The notes under the pieces were generated by a model. It had not been told where the DNA came from and searched no databases. It saw nothing but the letters and a program-made list of their open reading frames with translations. Below, piece by piece: positions 37,201-45,400 of a stretch of 64,000 nt of DNA; within the stretch, counting starts at the first letter, position 1, and each line of letters starts with the position of its first letter. The stretch lies in the NCBI GenBank assembly GCA_017622875.1, contig JAGAQG010000047.1, forward strand, positions 62,001 to 126,000. Direction: 5' to 3'. The DNA is from Lachnospiraceae bacterium. GTDB taxonomy: Bacteria; Bacillota; Clostridia; Lachnospirales; Lachnospiraceae. Both the position numbers and the translations under genes were made by a program.

Positions 37201-37951
37201 TGATGAAGCTACAGATGCCTTAATTGGTGATAACGGAAAATATTATACAAATAAAGAACAGCAGCTTGTCATTACAGAGACAAACGTTGATACACTGGAA
37301 TTCAAAGAAATTACCCTGAACTTAAACGGTAAGCTGACAACCTTAAAAGAAGGTGTGGATTATACGGTAGCTCTTGATGGAAATGATGCTACATGGAAGC
37401 AGTATACATATACGCTCAAAGCAGATAACTTTGTAGAGGAAGGTACCTATATTCTCACAATTTATTCTGAGGATAGAGCAACCAATACTTCTGACAATAA
37501 TACCAAGGGTAAGAAGATTGAGTTTGTGGTGGATAAGACAAATCCAAGTGCATTAATTTCAGGTGTTGAAAATGGCGGACAGTACCGTATGCACAGCAAG
37601 GAAATGACAATTGATATTGAAGATAACGTAAGATTATCTTCTGTAACAGTCACAATTGATGGTGTAGAAACTGTTTATGATGCAGCTCAGATTCAGAAAA
37701 TGGATGGAAAACTTGTACTGAACATTGGCAGTGCAAACCATTGGCAGGATGTAGTTGTAGAAGTAACAGATGCAGCAGGAAATACAGAAATTTCTGAAGA
37801 AATGCGTGTGCTTGTAACTGCAAACATCTTTGTACAGTTCTTCATGAATAAACCGGTATTCTATGGAACACTTGGAGGTACTGCACTTCTTGCAGCACTT
37901 TTATGGTGGTTCCTTGTAGGAAAAAAGAAAAAAGAAGAACAGGCTAAATAA
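31289..37951 (+). CDS. Giant Ig-repeat surface protein with C-terminal membrane anchor (2220 aa)
   Basis: Signal peptide (cleavage near residue 32, SETYAA), then a BIG2-like Ig domain (about 40-130: WSSEDINIATVSGNGNVTAV). A long series of Ig-like beta domains follows, many ending in D-x-T-x-P linkers (DETAPSNG, DYTAPKYT, DKTIPVI, DQTAPELE, DKTNPSAL). A recurrent [VIT]-x-E-[RH]-[NH] motif (VDEHNFN, TERNFSE, IEEHNFSS, MEEHHPT) marks a repeated domain type in the second half. The C terminus is one hydrophobic helix with a Lys-rich tail (VFYGTLGGTALLAALLWWFL, then KKKK), with no LPxTG motif. It is thus held in the membrane and could span the cell wall. AAAGGAGAGAGTGAA precedes the ATG. Its location between signalling and secretion genes suggests an adhesin or a structural part. 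Confidence 0.88.
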   Translation: MNYSQKMWKRILSMVLAVAIVLTMLPVSETYAATPGAVELVQPEVTLKEIKSTKNLHISAVYNDATEPQAVEEYTAEWSSEDINIATVSGNGNVTAVGAGKTKINVTAKYTDTDGNEKSSSGYATVEVYVTPTVQISATPSSSVKYPTEVTFDVVAEPKSEGKKELSIVKEGETNPISYTIGQPIKLEVGKYTVSASVGADGYYKSASAESMTYEVAQAEEAGTAISIPEEINCGESFDLVLPTQQASDGTKLDGTYKIDITGLDASGKSLENVKPNETITLTAGEEPTTAKIDITFTPEDSNYAKITYSTKNVSVKAIPVKQPEISLDKEVYWQDKIELVLPELTTEEGNQKVDGKYSVSVTDLDAVDENGQKITNLTSMDPTTIYLNANTVTEEAKVKISFKPDSKKYADVEYSEVTINVKPIPVVATWDDHDLFVKDYDAEGTLTINDGPTLSFAEEYKGNADKPTLVEREMYVFNLDDPNVGKGNATLAEKLELKEDNYKLVDENPTVTVTVNPIVLEERNIAYEEAQGKSFDANAAAVVNLKLNNGNNKFIKDEFEKLTVSYTAEYYKDEKPESGDSEKDVDADKIIISDIKIVDENGKSNYEPSTDKIVINGPFTIAKNAGFLDFVNDEDLKTQFGSPVEEGGIETYWFSKDETKNISSTGFKFSDELDGSWSESYTVANTTPTKIYAKNEAGLISGGIYVALDETAPSNGQIFAKTAESNTVISVQDLSNKFEKLTGGENIEIVFAGSDNESKISTIEWYGSNIAWDENNKDAWDKIDPEDPIYVNEKSDKDNNVEQQIEFITSQQDLKRFYYARITDFAGNVAYISSSGVLQDIEEPEATLTLTTEKTGMYNSRDVYAAGGEIEFQIDIADPGISSGISAISVFLKDYKGRELNKYDVNTKDIWTSTDAIDNIKNLPDHPTENEILAANAGPLTGRLTLEDGFYTLSVTVTDKVGHESAVSSVDFIIDNKEPVITIAPLDEQLSYINERKAKNLYTGGKIAVTVEELTLTTELSEMLQGTGIDGQNVVWTENRDEKTGLATYTTELEFGDGKTYPEGEYSFETKAVDSLKKETKEAAKDNIVQDVSKPELTTFIIDYTAPKYTVKFSETNTNAYPEDDGKVYYGIGKAIKAEFEITEKTTYDDSLIKIVVENNAGKPVISWDEGKAKPEDNSGNYHLEHKAGSKTFVLTIDAVKENEDDGYTFRIEGQDRTGNSLEANGNAKEEVNKVRVLDVTVPVLKEIKYEPENGGKFNTVDGRDYVNAETKMTFTMEEHHPTPSSLYTITSEGNERLEASWSTSGDESTTNFTVPVYNEDKGCDEQTITLAIVDKAGNIVVLGDDTKLRSENNTTFEDGIFKDEFTVDTVAPIIKLEYVDFSPSRPATKTGDKIIDYFKQQVTVKVTVDEHNFNKNLFEQIVARTDSSVAYSESEWETSGDLHVKTFVFSKDNQYDLSIKGEDNAKNGFETLSTSSDLTAAILDKTESTAKVSVAVDTTLPEIGDTAKPVIVIKPGNAPGETTEGDALYNSDVTYKVVVYDPLLNKYASGIDNILFNVTSEDGTSATCTVDKGGNIKTGTGVSITRTGGDIEKLAQGIENKYTFNVTLSSEVFNTNGIVLSVNAEDVSTNKKEDVKADPIAIDITEPKVVVSYDNNDVSNEKYFHADRIATIKVTERNFSEDCLQFMINGKDAKLHFSLQSKGSGNRDNAVWVATYEFSVDGDYEIEVECEDRATNKGTVEYEGEAPQDFTIDKTIPVITVVYDNNNFQNEFYYKEARTATITIEEHNFSSDDVVVTMTANDDGTSIAVPGVNGWTSEGDFHRATIHYNYDAEFTFDIEYADLATNEAEDYTPDHFVVDQTAPELEIFDIEHMSANNGVVRPGIRYHDTNYDQNGTVILMTGYHNGVVEMTGDRKLEANGLELKLDDFAYVQEMDDIYTMEATVYDLAGNSSEAMVMFSVNRFGSVYTFDEATDALIGDNGKYYTNKEQQLVITETNVDTLEFKEITLNLNGKLTTLKEGVDYTVALDGNDATWKQYTYTLKADNFVEEGTYILTIYSEDRATNTSDNNTKGKKIEFVVDKTNPSALISGVENGGQYRMHSKEMTIDIEDNVRLSSVTVTIDGVETVYDAAQIQKMDGKLVLNIGSANHWQDVVVEVTDAAGNTEISEEMRVLVTANIFVQFFMNKPVFYGTLGGTALLAALLWWFLVGKKKKEEQAK

Positions 37952-37964
37952 TGTGATTTAGAGA

Positions 37965-37997
37965 AGAGCTGCTGCGGCGATTGCGGCAGCTCTTTTT
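37965..37997 (+). terminator. Intrinsic terminator after the giant surface protein gene
   Basis: AGAGCTGC and GCAGCTCT pair around a 13-base GC-rich loop and are followed by TTTTT. The next ATG is only about 20 bases further on, so downstream expression needs read-through. Confidence 0.85.
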
Positions 37998-38017
37998 GCA
38001 AAAGAGAGGGAGAAGAT

Positions 38018-39778
38018 ATGCCATATCCGGGAGAGATTTTAGGCGGCGTTTATCAGATCATAGATGAAATAGGAAAAGGCGGTGTAGGGATTATTTACCG
38101 TGCATGGCATCTGAATCTCCAGAAATATGTGGTTGTTAAGAAAATCAAAGACAACTATGTAGGAGTGTTAGAAGCAAGGGGGGAAGTGGATATTTTAAAA
38201 TCCCTTCATCACAGCAATCTCCCGCAGGTATATGACTTTTTACAGGTAAACAGAGAAGTTTACACAGTCATGGATTTTATTGATGGACATGATCTGAAAT
38301 ATTATATAGATCATGGTTATCGCTTTGAGGAAGCAGCCCTCTGGCAATGGCTGATACAGCTTTGTGAGGTGTTGGAGTATCTTCATAAGCATGGGATTCT
38401 TCATCTGGATATTAAGCCGGCGAATATCATGCTGGCAAAGGATGGAAATATTTACCTAATTGATTTTAATATTTCACTTTCCGGTGAAGGGGATGCTTTA
38501 TCAGGAATCAGTCAGTATTATGCCTCTCCTGAACAGTTTAGAAAATGGACAGCACTTTTGTATGAAATAAAAGATCAGGAAGAAGCGTTGGATGCAGCCA
38601 CGGATATCTACAGTCTTGGGGCGACCTTTTATCATATGATGACAGGCGTTATGCCGAGGGCTGATTTAAACGGAATGGTACCAATCGATAGTTTTCGTCT
38701 AAATTATTCGCAACATCTGATTGGAATCATTGGGAAAATGATGGAGCCATCCAAAAAACGAAGATTTCACAGTGGTGGAAAGATCAGAGATTCTATCCGA
38801 AAAATGCAAAGAACAAAAGAAGAAAAAATGACACTTCGAATTGTATTTTTTGGGATGCTGTTAGGAATTTTAATTCTTTTGCTGACAATTGGAATGATTT
38901 TTTATAGAAATCATCATCATGCAGGAGAAAAGGAACAGGCAATCCTGTTACAGCAGGAGGAACAGATTCAGCAGCTGTATGATACAGGGGAATATGAAGC
39001 CGCTTATCAAGAAATCATACGGATTTTAAGTGGCAGTACAGAATTCTTGGAAAAAGCAGAAGGCGCAGAAATAAGCTTTCTGGAAAAGGCAGCAGATTGC
39101 TGTATGGAGCTGGAGGCCTATGCAGAGGCGTTGCAGTATACACAGGAACTGCTCACATTGGCTGAAAAGCCGGAATATTACAATCATGCAGCCATCGCGG
39201 CTGCTTATCTGGGGAATTATTCTGAAGCGGAATATTACCTGGAAAAGGCAAGAGGATTGCAGGGTGATCAGACGGAAATTGATCAGACCCTTGCAGAGAT
39301 TAAAGCTTCCAAAGGAGAATACGCAGAAGCAATCAAAACGTATCAGTCTCTGTGGCAAAGGGATGGAAGCATAGGGATTCTCAGAAGAATTGCGCTGCTC
39401 TCTTTAAAAGCAGCAGATTCACAGCCGGAATATGCCGAACTGGCTGTAACCAGTTATGAAAAAATACAAAGCAGTCAGAATGTATTTTATTCAGACAGAA
39501 TGAATCTGGTAACTGCTTATATAAAGTGCGGAATGAACCAAAAGGCAATTTCTGTATTACAGGAAATGCAGGTGCTTTATCCGGACAAATATGAAGTTTA
39601 TACAAGAACGGCAATTCTGAGATATAACATGGAGCTGAAAAAACCTCCGGCAGAAAGAGATTTTTTGAAAACAGGAAAAGATGCAGAAAAGGCGGTTCAG
39701 TTATATGATCAGTCTTCTTCTGAAAAAATAGATGAACAGATTGAAATGCTGCGGCAGTTATTGGATACATTACCGTAG
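38018..39778 (+). CDS. Second membrane Ser/Thr kinase with C-terminal TPRs (EssB-like topology)
   Basis: 586 residues. The kinase domain (1-265) has the glycine loop IGKGGVGIIYRA, the ATP lysine in VVVKKIK and an alpha-C Glu in ARGEVDIL. The catalytic loop is LHLDIKPANIM (HLD instead of HRD) and the metal loop DFN instead of DFG. The activation segment ISQYYASPEQFRK and TDIYSLGATFYHMMTG are clear. The essential Lys, Asp131, Asn and Asp149 are kept, so activity is plausible. A membrane helix (about 274-296, IVFFGMLLGILILLLTIGMI) is followed by several TPRs (YAEALQYTQELLTLA, YSEAEYYLEKARGL, YAEAIKTYQSL). EssB of T7SSb has this order with a pseudokinase. It is the first gene of the secretion-core run. 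Confidence 0.9.
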   Translation: MPYPGEILGGVYQIIDEIGKGGVGIIYRAWHLNLQKYVVVKKIKDNYVGVLEARGEVDILKSLHHSNLPQVYDFLQVNREVYTVMDFIDGHDLKYYIDHGYRFEEAALWQWLIQLCEVLEYLHKHGILHLDIKPANIMLAKDGNIYLIDFNISLSGEGDALSGISQYYASPEQFRKWTALLYEIKDQEEALDAATDIYSLGATFYHMMTGVMPRADLNGMVPIDSFRLNYSQHLIGIIGKMMEPSKKRRFHSGGKIRDSIRKMQRTKEEKMTLRIVFFGMLLGILILLLTIGMIFYRNHHHAGEKEQAILLQQEEQIQQLYDTGEYEAAYQEIIRILSGSTEFLEKAEGAEISFLEKAADCCMELEAYAEALQYTQELLTLAEKPEYYNHAAIAAAYLGNYSEAEYYLEKARGLQGDQTEIDQTLAEIKASKGEYAEAIKTYQSLWQRDGSIGILRRIALLSLKAADSQPEYAELAVTSYEKIQSSQNVFYSDRMNLVTAYIKCGMNQKAISVLQEMQVLYPDKYEVYTRTAILRYNMELKKPPAERDFLKTGKDAEKAVQLYDQSSSEKIDEQIEMLRQLLDTLP

Positions 39779-39794
39779 CAAGGAGGAAAATGGG

Positions 39795-41393
39795 ATGGAA
39801 TACAATCAAAAATTACGTTCAAGATTTTTAATCGGTGTATTAATCGTGCTCATCGTGTCATTGTTTGTATCGGCGGCAGTGCTTGTAACACTGGGGATGA
39901 GACAAAACAAGTATGATTCGGCAATAAAAAGTGCAAATCATTATTTTACAGCAGGGGATTATCAGAATGCCATCGTAGAGTATGAAAATGCCATTGCCAT
40001 TGACAGCAAAAAAGAGAGCGCATATCTGAAGCTTGCATCTGTATACATCAATCTGGGAGATTATACATCAGCAATATCAGTCATTGACAGGGGATTGGCA
40101 CTGATTTCTTCAGAACAGCTGACAGGTAAAAAAGTGGAGATTCAGACTCTGGTATCAAATGCTTCCAAAGCAGAAGCACATGTTATGACATTAGAAGAGA
40201 TTCAGGAATATTCATCAGAGACCGGTTTAGAGAACAATGTCTTTGATATGGTGGCATCATATACATACACAGAATATTATCGCGATTACGGCAATGTATC
40301 AGGTACAAGGGAAGGCAGTAAAACAATCGTAAATTATGTAAATGCAGGTTTTAAAACTGTTTATTATGACATTGAAAATAAGAAAATGATAGATGATTCT
40401 ACCAATATGCCATATGCAAATGTAAAACCTGCGGAAGTAAGCTTTGATAACCTGCATAGAATCTTTTCATCAGGTGGAGAGAAGTTTGCTGTCAGTTATT
40501 CAAAGCTTCAGGAACTGTTTGGAGATACATTAAAATTTCATCAGGAACAGCAGACTGGAAGGTACTATATTTCAGCAGAGTATAAGAATTGTAAAATCCA
40601 TGTGGAAACTGATAAAACAGGAAATATTGTCAGTGAAAATGCATGGAATAAGCTGGAACCATTGAGTCATACAGGGTTTGAAGCTGATGAAGAGATTGAC
40701 GGAAAAGTCAAAGGCTATGTACAGGATGCAATGACCGGAAAAGGAATGAAGGCGGATATGAAAGTTCGCGAGAGAGGAAAAAAGAACGGGACAGTTATTG
40801 ATAAACTGACCAGTGCCAGAGACGGCAGTTACACCTTTGGCGGTAAACAGGGAAAATACACCATCGAGGTAAGTGCCAAGGGATATATTACAGAATATCT
40901 TGATGTGGAAATTATCAGAAATCAGACAAAGGTAGGAAAGAACATTGTTCTGTCACCGGAGGTTGCAGAAGGAGAAATCCGTATTGTACTGACATGGGGA
41001 AGCAATCCGACAGACCTTGATTCCTATGCATATGGTAAAAGCTCATTAGGAATAAATTTTAATATCAATTATACAAATACGATAGTCAGAGATGTAGGAA
41101 ATCTGGATGTGGATGATACAAGCTCATATGGACCGGAAACAATTACGATTACAGATACGGGCGCAAGTTTCGAGTATTCAGTTGTAGATTTTAGGGCAGA
41201 AGGAACTATGGGAAGTTCAGGGGCAACCGTAAAGGTATACCTGCCGGGTGAATCAGCGGCGAAGGTATTTAATATCCCATCCGGATCCGGACTGATATGG
41301 AAGGTCTTTAAATACGAAAACGGAAATATCACAAAAATCAATCAGTTAACATCAGATACAGATTCCGGCAGATTCCACATTGGAGGAAGATAA
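39795..41393 (+). CDS. Membrane TPR protein with carboxypeptidase-regulatory-like and DUF2135-like domains
   Basis: 532 residues. An N-terminal membrane helix (about 9-31, FLIGVLIVLIVSLFVSAAVL) precedes TPR units with YFTAGDYQNAIVEYENAIAI and YLKLASVYINLGDYTSAIS. A middle domain of unknown type follows. A transthyretin-like carboxypeptidase regulatory fold (about 303-385: VKGYVQDAMTGKGMKADMKV, YTFGGKQGKYTIEVSAKGYI) precedes a C-terminal domain starting IRIVLTWGSNPTDLDSYAYG, the pattern of YfaP/DUF2135 proteins. The orientation predicts that everything after the helix is extracytoplasmic. AAGGAGG before AAAATGGG selects this ATG over 39732. It lies between a kinase and FHA genes and could be an outer component of the secretion apparatus; not established. 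Confidence 0.78.
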   Translation: MEYNQKLRSRFLIGVLIVLIVSLFVSAAVLVTLGMRQNKYDSAIKSANHYFTAGDYQNAIVEYENAIAIDSKKESAYLKLASVYINLGDYTSAISVIDRGLALISSEQLTGKKVEIQTLVSNASKAEAHVMTLEEIQEYSSETGLENNVFDMVASYTYTEYYRDYGNVSGTREGSKTIVNYVNAGFKTVYYDIENKKMIDDSTNMPYANVKPAEVSFDNLHRIFSSGGEKFAVSYSKLQELFGDTLKFHQEQQTGRYYISAEYKNCKIHVETDKTGNIVSENAWNKLEPLSHTGFEADEEIDGKVKGYVQDAMTGKGMKADMKVRERGKKNGTVIDKLTSARDGSYTFGGKQGKYTIEVSAKGYITEYLDVEIIRNQTKVGKNIVLSPEVAEGEIRIVLTWGSNPTDLDSYAYGKSSLGINFNINYTNTIVRDVGNLDVDDTSSYGPETITITDTGASFEYSVVDFRAEGTMGSSGATVKVYLPGESAAKVFNIPSGSGLIWKVFKYENGNITKINQLTSDTDSGRFHIGGR

Positions 41394-41396
41394 GGA

Positions 41397-41933
41397 ATGT
41401 TAGAAATAATAACAATCATTGTAGTTATATTTTTCATAATCCATATGACGTTTTTGATTATTAAAGGCGTGCGGGAAAATCGCAGTTATAATCAGACAAT
41501 TTTTCTCACTGGGGGAAGGTATGCAAGTGAGAATCAGGGCGGCTCCTATCGAATCATTGACAGCAGTCTTGAGGAGGAAGATACGCTTTTAAAAGGAAAA
41601 AATGCAGTAACAAGCTCCTTTTCATGTATCTATATCCGACTTTATCAGCTTTATACCGGAAAATGTTATGACTCTTATTTGGAAAATACACTTCAAATAG
41701 GGCGTTCAGGGGGAGATGCGGCTGCGACATTGATTTTGGATGATCCGATGGTATCGAAAAAGCACTGTATGCTTTATAGAAGAGGTGATCAGATACTGAT
41801 TCAGGATCTGGAATCTACCAACCATACCTATGTGAATGGCTGCAGGATTGAAGGTGCAGTTCCAATTACTCATGGGGATCAACTATCATTAGGCAATAGT
41901 CAGTATCAGTTCCAATGTTATTATCAGAGGTGA
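41397..41933 (+). CDS. FHA-domain membrane protein (first of a pair)
   Basis: 178 residues. One N-terminal membrane helix (about 3-22, IITIIVVIFFIIHMTFLIIK) is followed by a cytoplasmic linker and a complete FHA domain (about 90-176): LQIGRSGGDAAATLILDD, the phosphate-binding VSKKHCMLYRR, and LESTNHTYVNGCRIEGAV. The Gly-Arg, Ser, His and Asn-x-x-Tyr-Val-Asn-Gly residues of phosphothreonine readers are all present. GGAGGAAGATAAG precedes the ATG. The stop lies 4 bases before the start of a second FHA gene. The context suggests it reads phosphorylation by the neighbouring kinases near EssC. Confidence 0.9.
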   Translation: MLEIITIIVVIFFIIHMTFLIIKGVRENRSYNQTIFLTGGRYASENQGGSYRIIDSSLEEEDTLLKGKNAVTSSFSCIYIRLYQLYTGKCYDSYLENTLQIGRSGGDAAATLILDDPMVSKKHCMLYRRGDQILIQDLESTNHTYVNGCRIEGAVPITHGDQLSLGNSQYQFQCYYQR

Positions 41934-41937
41934 CGGG

Positions 41938-42474
41938 ATGGCTATCATATTAATCGTTTTAATTGCAGCTTGCGGAATATTTGAAATCTTGTTTCTGGGC
42001 ATTTACTTGAAGAAGAGACAAAAGAAAAAAAAGGAGATTCAAAAGAATCTTTACAAAATGATTGAATCCAGAGTGTTGGAGCAGTCGTTGAAGTACCGGA
42101 TCACCAGTGGACAGGCAGCGGTACAGGAGTGCGCAAAGCCATTTCTCTATATGGAATTTCGGAATACCAAGCCGCGGATTTCTTATCTGTTTCCATTGGA
42201 TGAATGGATTACCATAGGAAGAAATAAGGAAAACAAAGTATGTATTCATGACGAAACATTTTCAAGACTGCATTGTAAAATCGGAATCATTAACAATGTT
42301 TTGCTTCTCCAGGATCAGGGGTCTGTAAATGGCACCAGAATTCACAGAGGCATTTTTAAAAAGATTGATGTTAGCGGAGGACAGCAAGAGATTCTGCAAT
42401 CCGGTGACAGGATTAAGATTGGAGATTATCGGATGAAAATAAAAATCTTTTATGGTTCTGAAGCAATGGGATAG
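41938..42474 (+). CDS. FHA-domain membrane protein (second of a pair)
   Basis: 178 residues with an N-terminal helix (IILIVLIAACGIFEILFLGI), a Lys-rich cytoplasmic junction and a helical linker. The FHA domain (about 80-174) has WITIGRNKENKVCIHD, FSRLHCKIGI and LQDQGSVNGTRIHRG. Ser, Arg, His and Asn-Gly-Thr of the binding face are kept. It probably arose by duplication with the upstream gene: equal length, same topology, adjacent, although the sequences have diverged. GAGGTGACGGG precedes the ATG. It lies 12 bases upstream of essC, which itself has an FHA domain, making this a cluster of three readers in a row. Confidence 0.9.
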   Translation: MAIILIVLIAACGIFEILFLGIYLKKRQKKKKEIQKNLYKMIESRVLEQSLKYRITSGQAAVQECAKPFLYMEFRNTKPRISYLFPLDEWITIGRNKENKVCIHDETFSRLHCKIGIINNVLLLQDQGSVNGTRIHRGIFKKIDVSGGQQEILQSGDRIKIGDYRMKIKIFYGSEAMG

Positions 42475-42486
42475 AAGGAGAAGTGT

Positions 42487-45400
42487 ATGGGATATATTGT
42501 AATGGCTTACGCAGAAGAAGGGTATCAGGAATTTCTTTTACCCCAATTATATGATGCGGATTATGAACTGGTATTGGACAGACAGCTCTTCGGTATGAGA
42601 GATGACCTTCCAGTAGCAATGGAAAATGTAGATGGAGCATGGGTGTTTGTAAAACGAAAAGATTACCGCTTTTTGAATCATGAAGGACAGGAAGGCTTTG
42701 GGAGAGAACTGGAGGACGGACAGGTTTATCATCTGAAAAGCAGGGAAGGCAATAAGATTACAATGGTAGTCATGGGATTCAAAGACGTATTCCCTACTTT
42801 TGAAAAATACACACTTTCTTGTAGCAGTCAGATTTCTATTGGCAAGGATTCAGGAAATGTGATTGCTTATGATTTTAAAGGCTATATTTCCAAAAACCAT
42901 TGCGTGATATTTCAGTATGGTTCCCAGTGGGTATTTCAGGATTCCAGCAGTAACGGAAGCTACATTAACGGAAAAAGAGTCAGAAGCCAGAGTGTCTTAA
43001 AATTTGGGGATCAAATTACACTGTTTGGCCTTCGAATCATTTTTCTGGACAGTTGTGTTGCGATATGCAAAATTTCAGGACAATGCAATATTGACGAGGC
43101 CTATCTTCCGAGATTTTATCCAAGAGAAAATGTGGGCATTCCGGATATATCACCGGAGCCGGAAAAAAAGGAATATTTTAAGCGTTCCCCAAGAACCATT
43201 GATACATTGTATACCGATGAAATAGAAATTGAGGCACCGCCTCCATTGAATAAAGCAAAGAAAAAACCGCTGCTTTTGACCATCGGGCCAAGCTTTACTA
43301 TGGCAATTCCAATGTTAATGGGATGCCTGATGTCAATTCTCAGTGCCAAAAGCCGAGGTGCGAACAGCGGGTTCTATATGTTTACAGGTCTGGTAACAGC
43401 CGTTTCTTCCGCAATCATTGGTGTAATTTGGGCATTGGCAAATATGCGTTATGCCAGTCAGGAGGAAGAAGAGAACGAAGAGCTTCGTTACAATGCATAC
43501 GGTCAGTATCTGATCGATATTACTGAACTGATCAAACAAAAACATGATGAAAATAAAAGGATTCTGTTTCAGACCTATTATTCCGGAGCGCAATGCTGTG
43601 AATTCGGACGAGACGATGTGCGGCTTTGGAACAGGAATGAAAGACAACAGGATTTTATGACGGTTCGTTTGGGTAAGGGAACCATTCCATTTCAGGCAAC
43701 GATCAGAATTCCGAAGGAAAAATTTACATTGATCAAAGATGATCTGGCTGCAAAACCGGCAATGATTCAGCAAAATTATGAAATGCTGACAAATGTTCCG
43801 GTATGTTTGGATATCCGTGACAAAGGTGTTATTGGTGTGATCGGCGGTGTAGGAAAATACGGTGCTTACAGTGTTGTACATAATATGGTCGCACAGCTGG
43901 CGGCGAACAACTGCTATACCGATGTGAAAATGGTATTTTTGTATCCGCAGACCGCTGAAAGTGAAGAACACTGGTCTTTTACAAAATGGCTTCCTCATGT
44001 CTGGACAGAAGATCGCAAGATCAGAATGATCGCCAGTGAAAAGTCTGAGATTGGCGATATTTTATACGAATTATCAAGAGTGTTCCGAATGAGAACAGAG
44101 GAACAGAATCATGTTGTGGAATACCCTCTTCCACATTATGTGTTTTTTATTGATGATATGAAACTTTTAGAGGGAGAACTTTTGGAACAGCTGATCTTAG
44201 ATCCAAAGCCGGAGTATGGGATTACGACGATTCTTCTTGCAGAAAAATATGAGGATCTGCCAAATACCTGTGAAAACATCATTCAGAATGATGGACGTGC
44301 AGCACGATTTTTCCATGTATTTGACAGCGAGCACCAGACAAAAGATCTGGTATTTGAAACGGTAGGAGTTATCCAGTTGGAAAGTCTATCCAGACGACTT
44401 TGTGATATTGAAGTCAATGAGATCCAGGGAAATGGAGAGATTCCAAGTTCCATCGATTTCTTTGAGATGTTTGGAGTCGATACCTTAGAACAATTAGGGG
44501 TACTGGATCGTTGGAAAAAGAATCGTAATTACGAAAATATGAGGGTGCCGATTGGTCAGAAAGGTGGAGGTGCTCTCTGTTATCTGGATATCCATGAAAA
44601 ATATCATGGTCCGCACGGTCTGATCGCCGGAACGACCGGTTCCGGTAAAAGTGAAACGCTGCAGACCTATATCCTTTCTCTGGCAGTAAATTTCAGTCCG
44701 GATGACATTGCATTTTTTGTGATTGATTTTAAAGGCGGCGGTATGGCAAATCTGTTTTCGAATCTGCCACATATGGCAGGACAGATATCAAACCTGTCTG
44801 GAAATCAGGTACGGCGCGCCATGATTTCCATTAAAAGTGAAAATATGAGAAGACAGCGCCTTTTTGCAGAATACAACGTAAACAATATCAATTTGTATAC
44901 GAGATTATATAAAAGCCATGAGGCAGAGATTCCGATTCCGCATTTATTTATTGTGATTGATGAATTTGCAGAGTTAAAGAGAGAAGAACCAGAATTTATG
45001 AAAGAGCTGATTAGTGTGGCGCAGGTGGGACGAAGCCTGGGGGTACATCTGATCCTGGCAACCCAGAAGCCAAGCGGTACGGTTGATGACAATATCTGGA
45101 GTAACTCAAAATTCCGTCTTTGTCTGCGTGTGCAGGACAAGCAGGACAGTAATGATATGCTTCATAAACCGGATGCGGCGTATATTACACAGACTGGACG
45201 TGGATTTCTCCAGGTGGGAAACGATGAGATTTATGAACAGTTCCAGTCCGGCTATAGCGGTGCAGATTATATTGAAGATGGTAAGAACAAGGCTTCTTCA
45301 GCAGTCATGATGACACTGAATGGAAAAGAAGCTTTGATCGGAAGCAGTACAAGAAAGAGAAGGGCAAATGTACAAAAGGGTAAGAGTAAGACCCAGCTGG

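Noticed and set aside
31289..37951. LPxTG sortase-anchored adhesin
   Set aside because: No LPxTG-like motif precedes the C-terminal helix and no sortase gene is present in the window; the anchor is a plain membrane helix with a Lys tail.
31289..37951. Assignment of the giant protein as EsaA
   Set aside because: EsaA/YueB is polytopic with about six membrane helices; this protein has a cleavable signal and one C-terminal helix and is built of Ig-like repeats.
38018..39778. Naming the second kinase essB
   Set aside because: The topology matches, but the catalytic residues of a real kinase are kept and no sequence homology to EssB can be shown by eye.
43333..43998. 221-codon minus-strand open frame inside essC
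   Set aside because: It lies wholly inside a well-supported essC sequence, has no RBS and encodes a low-complexity His/Phe/Ile-rich product; it is an antisense shadow.
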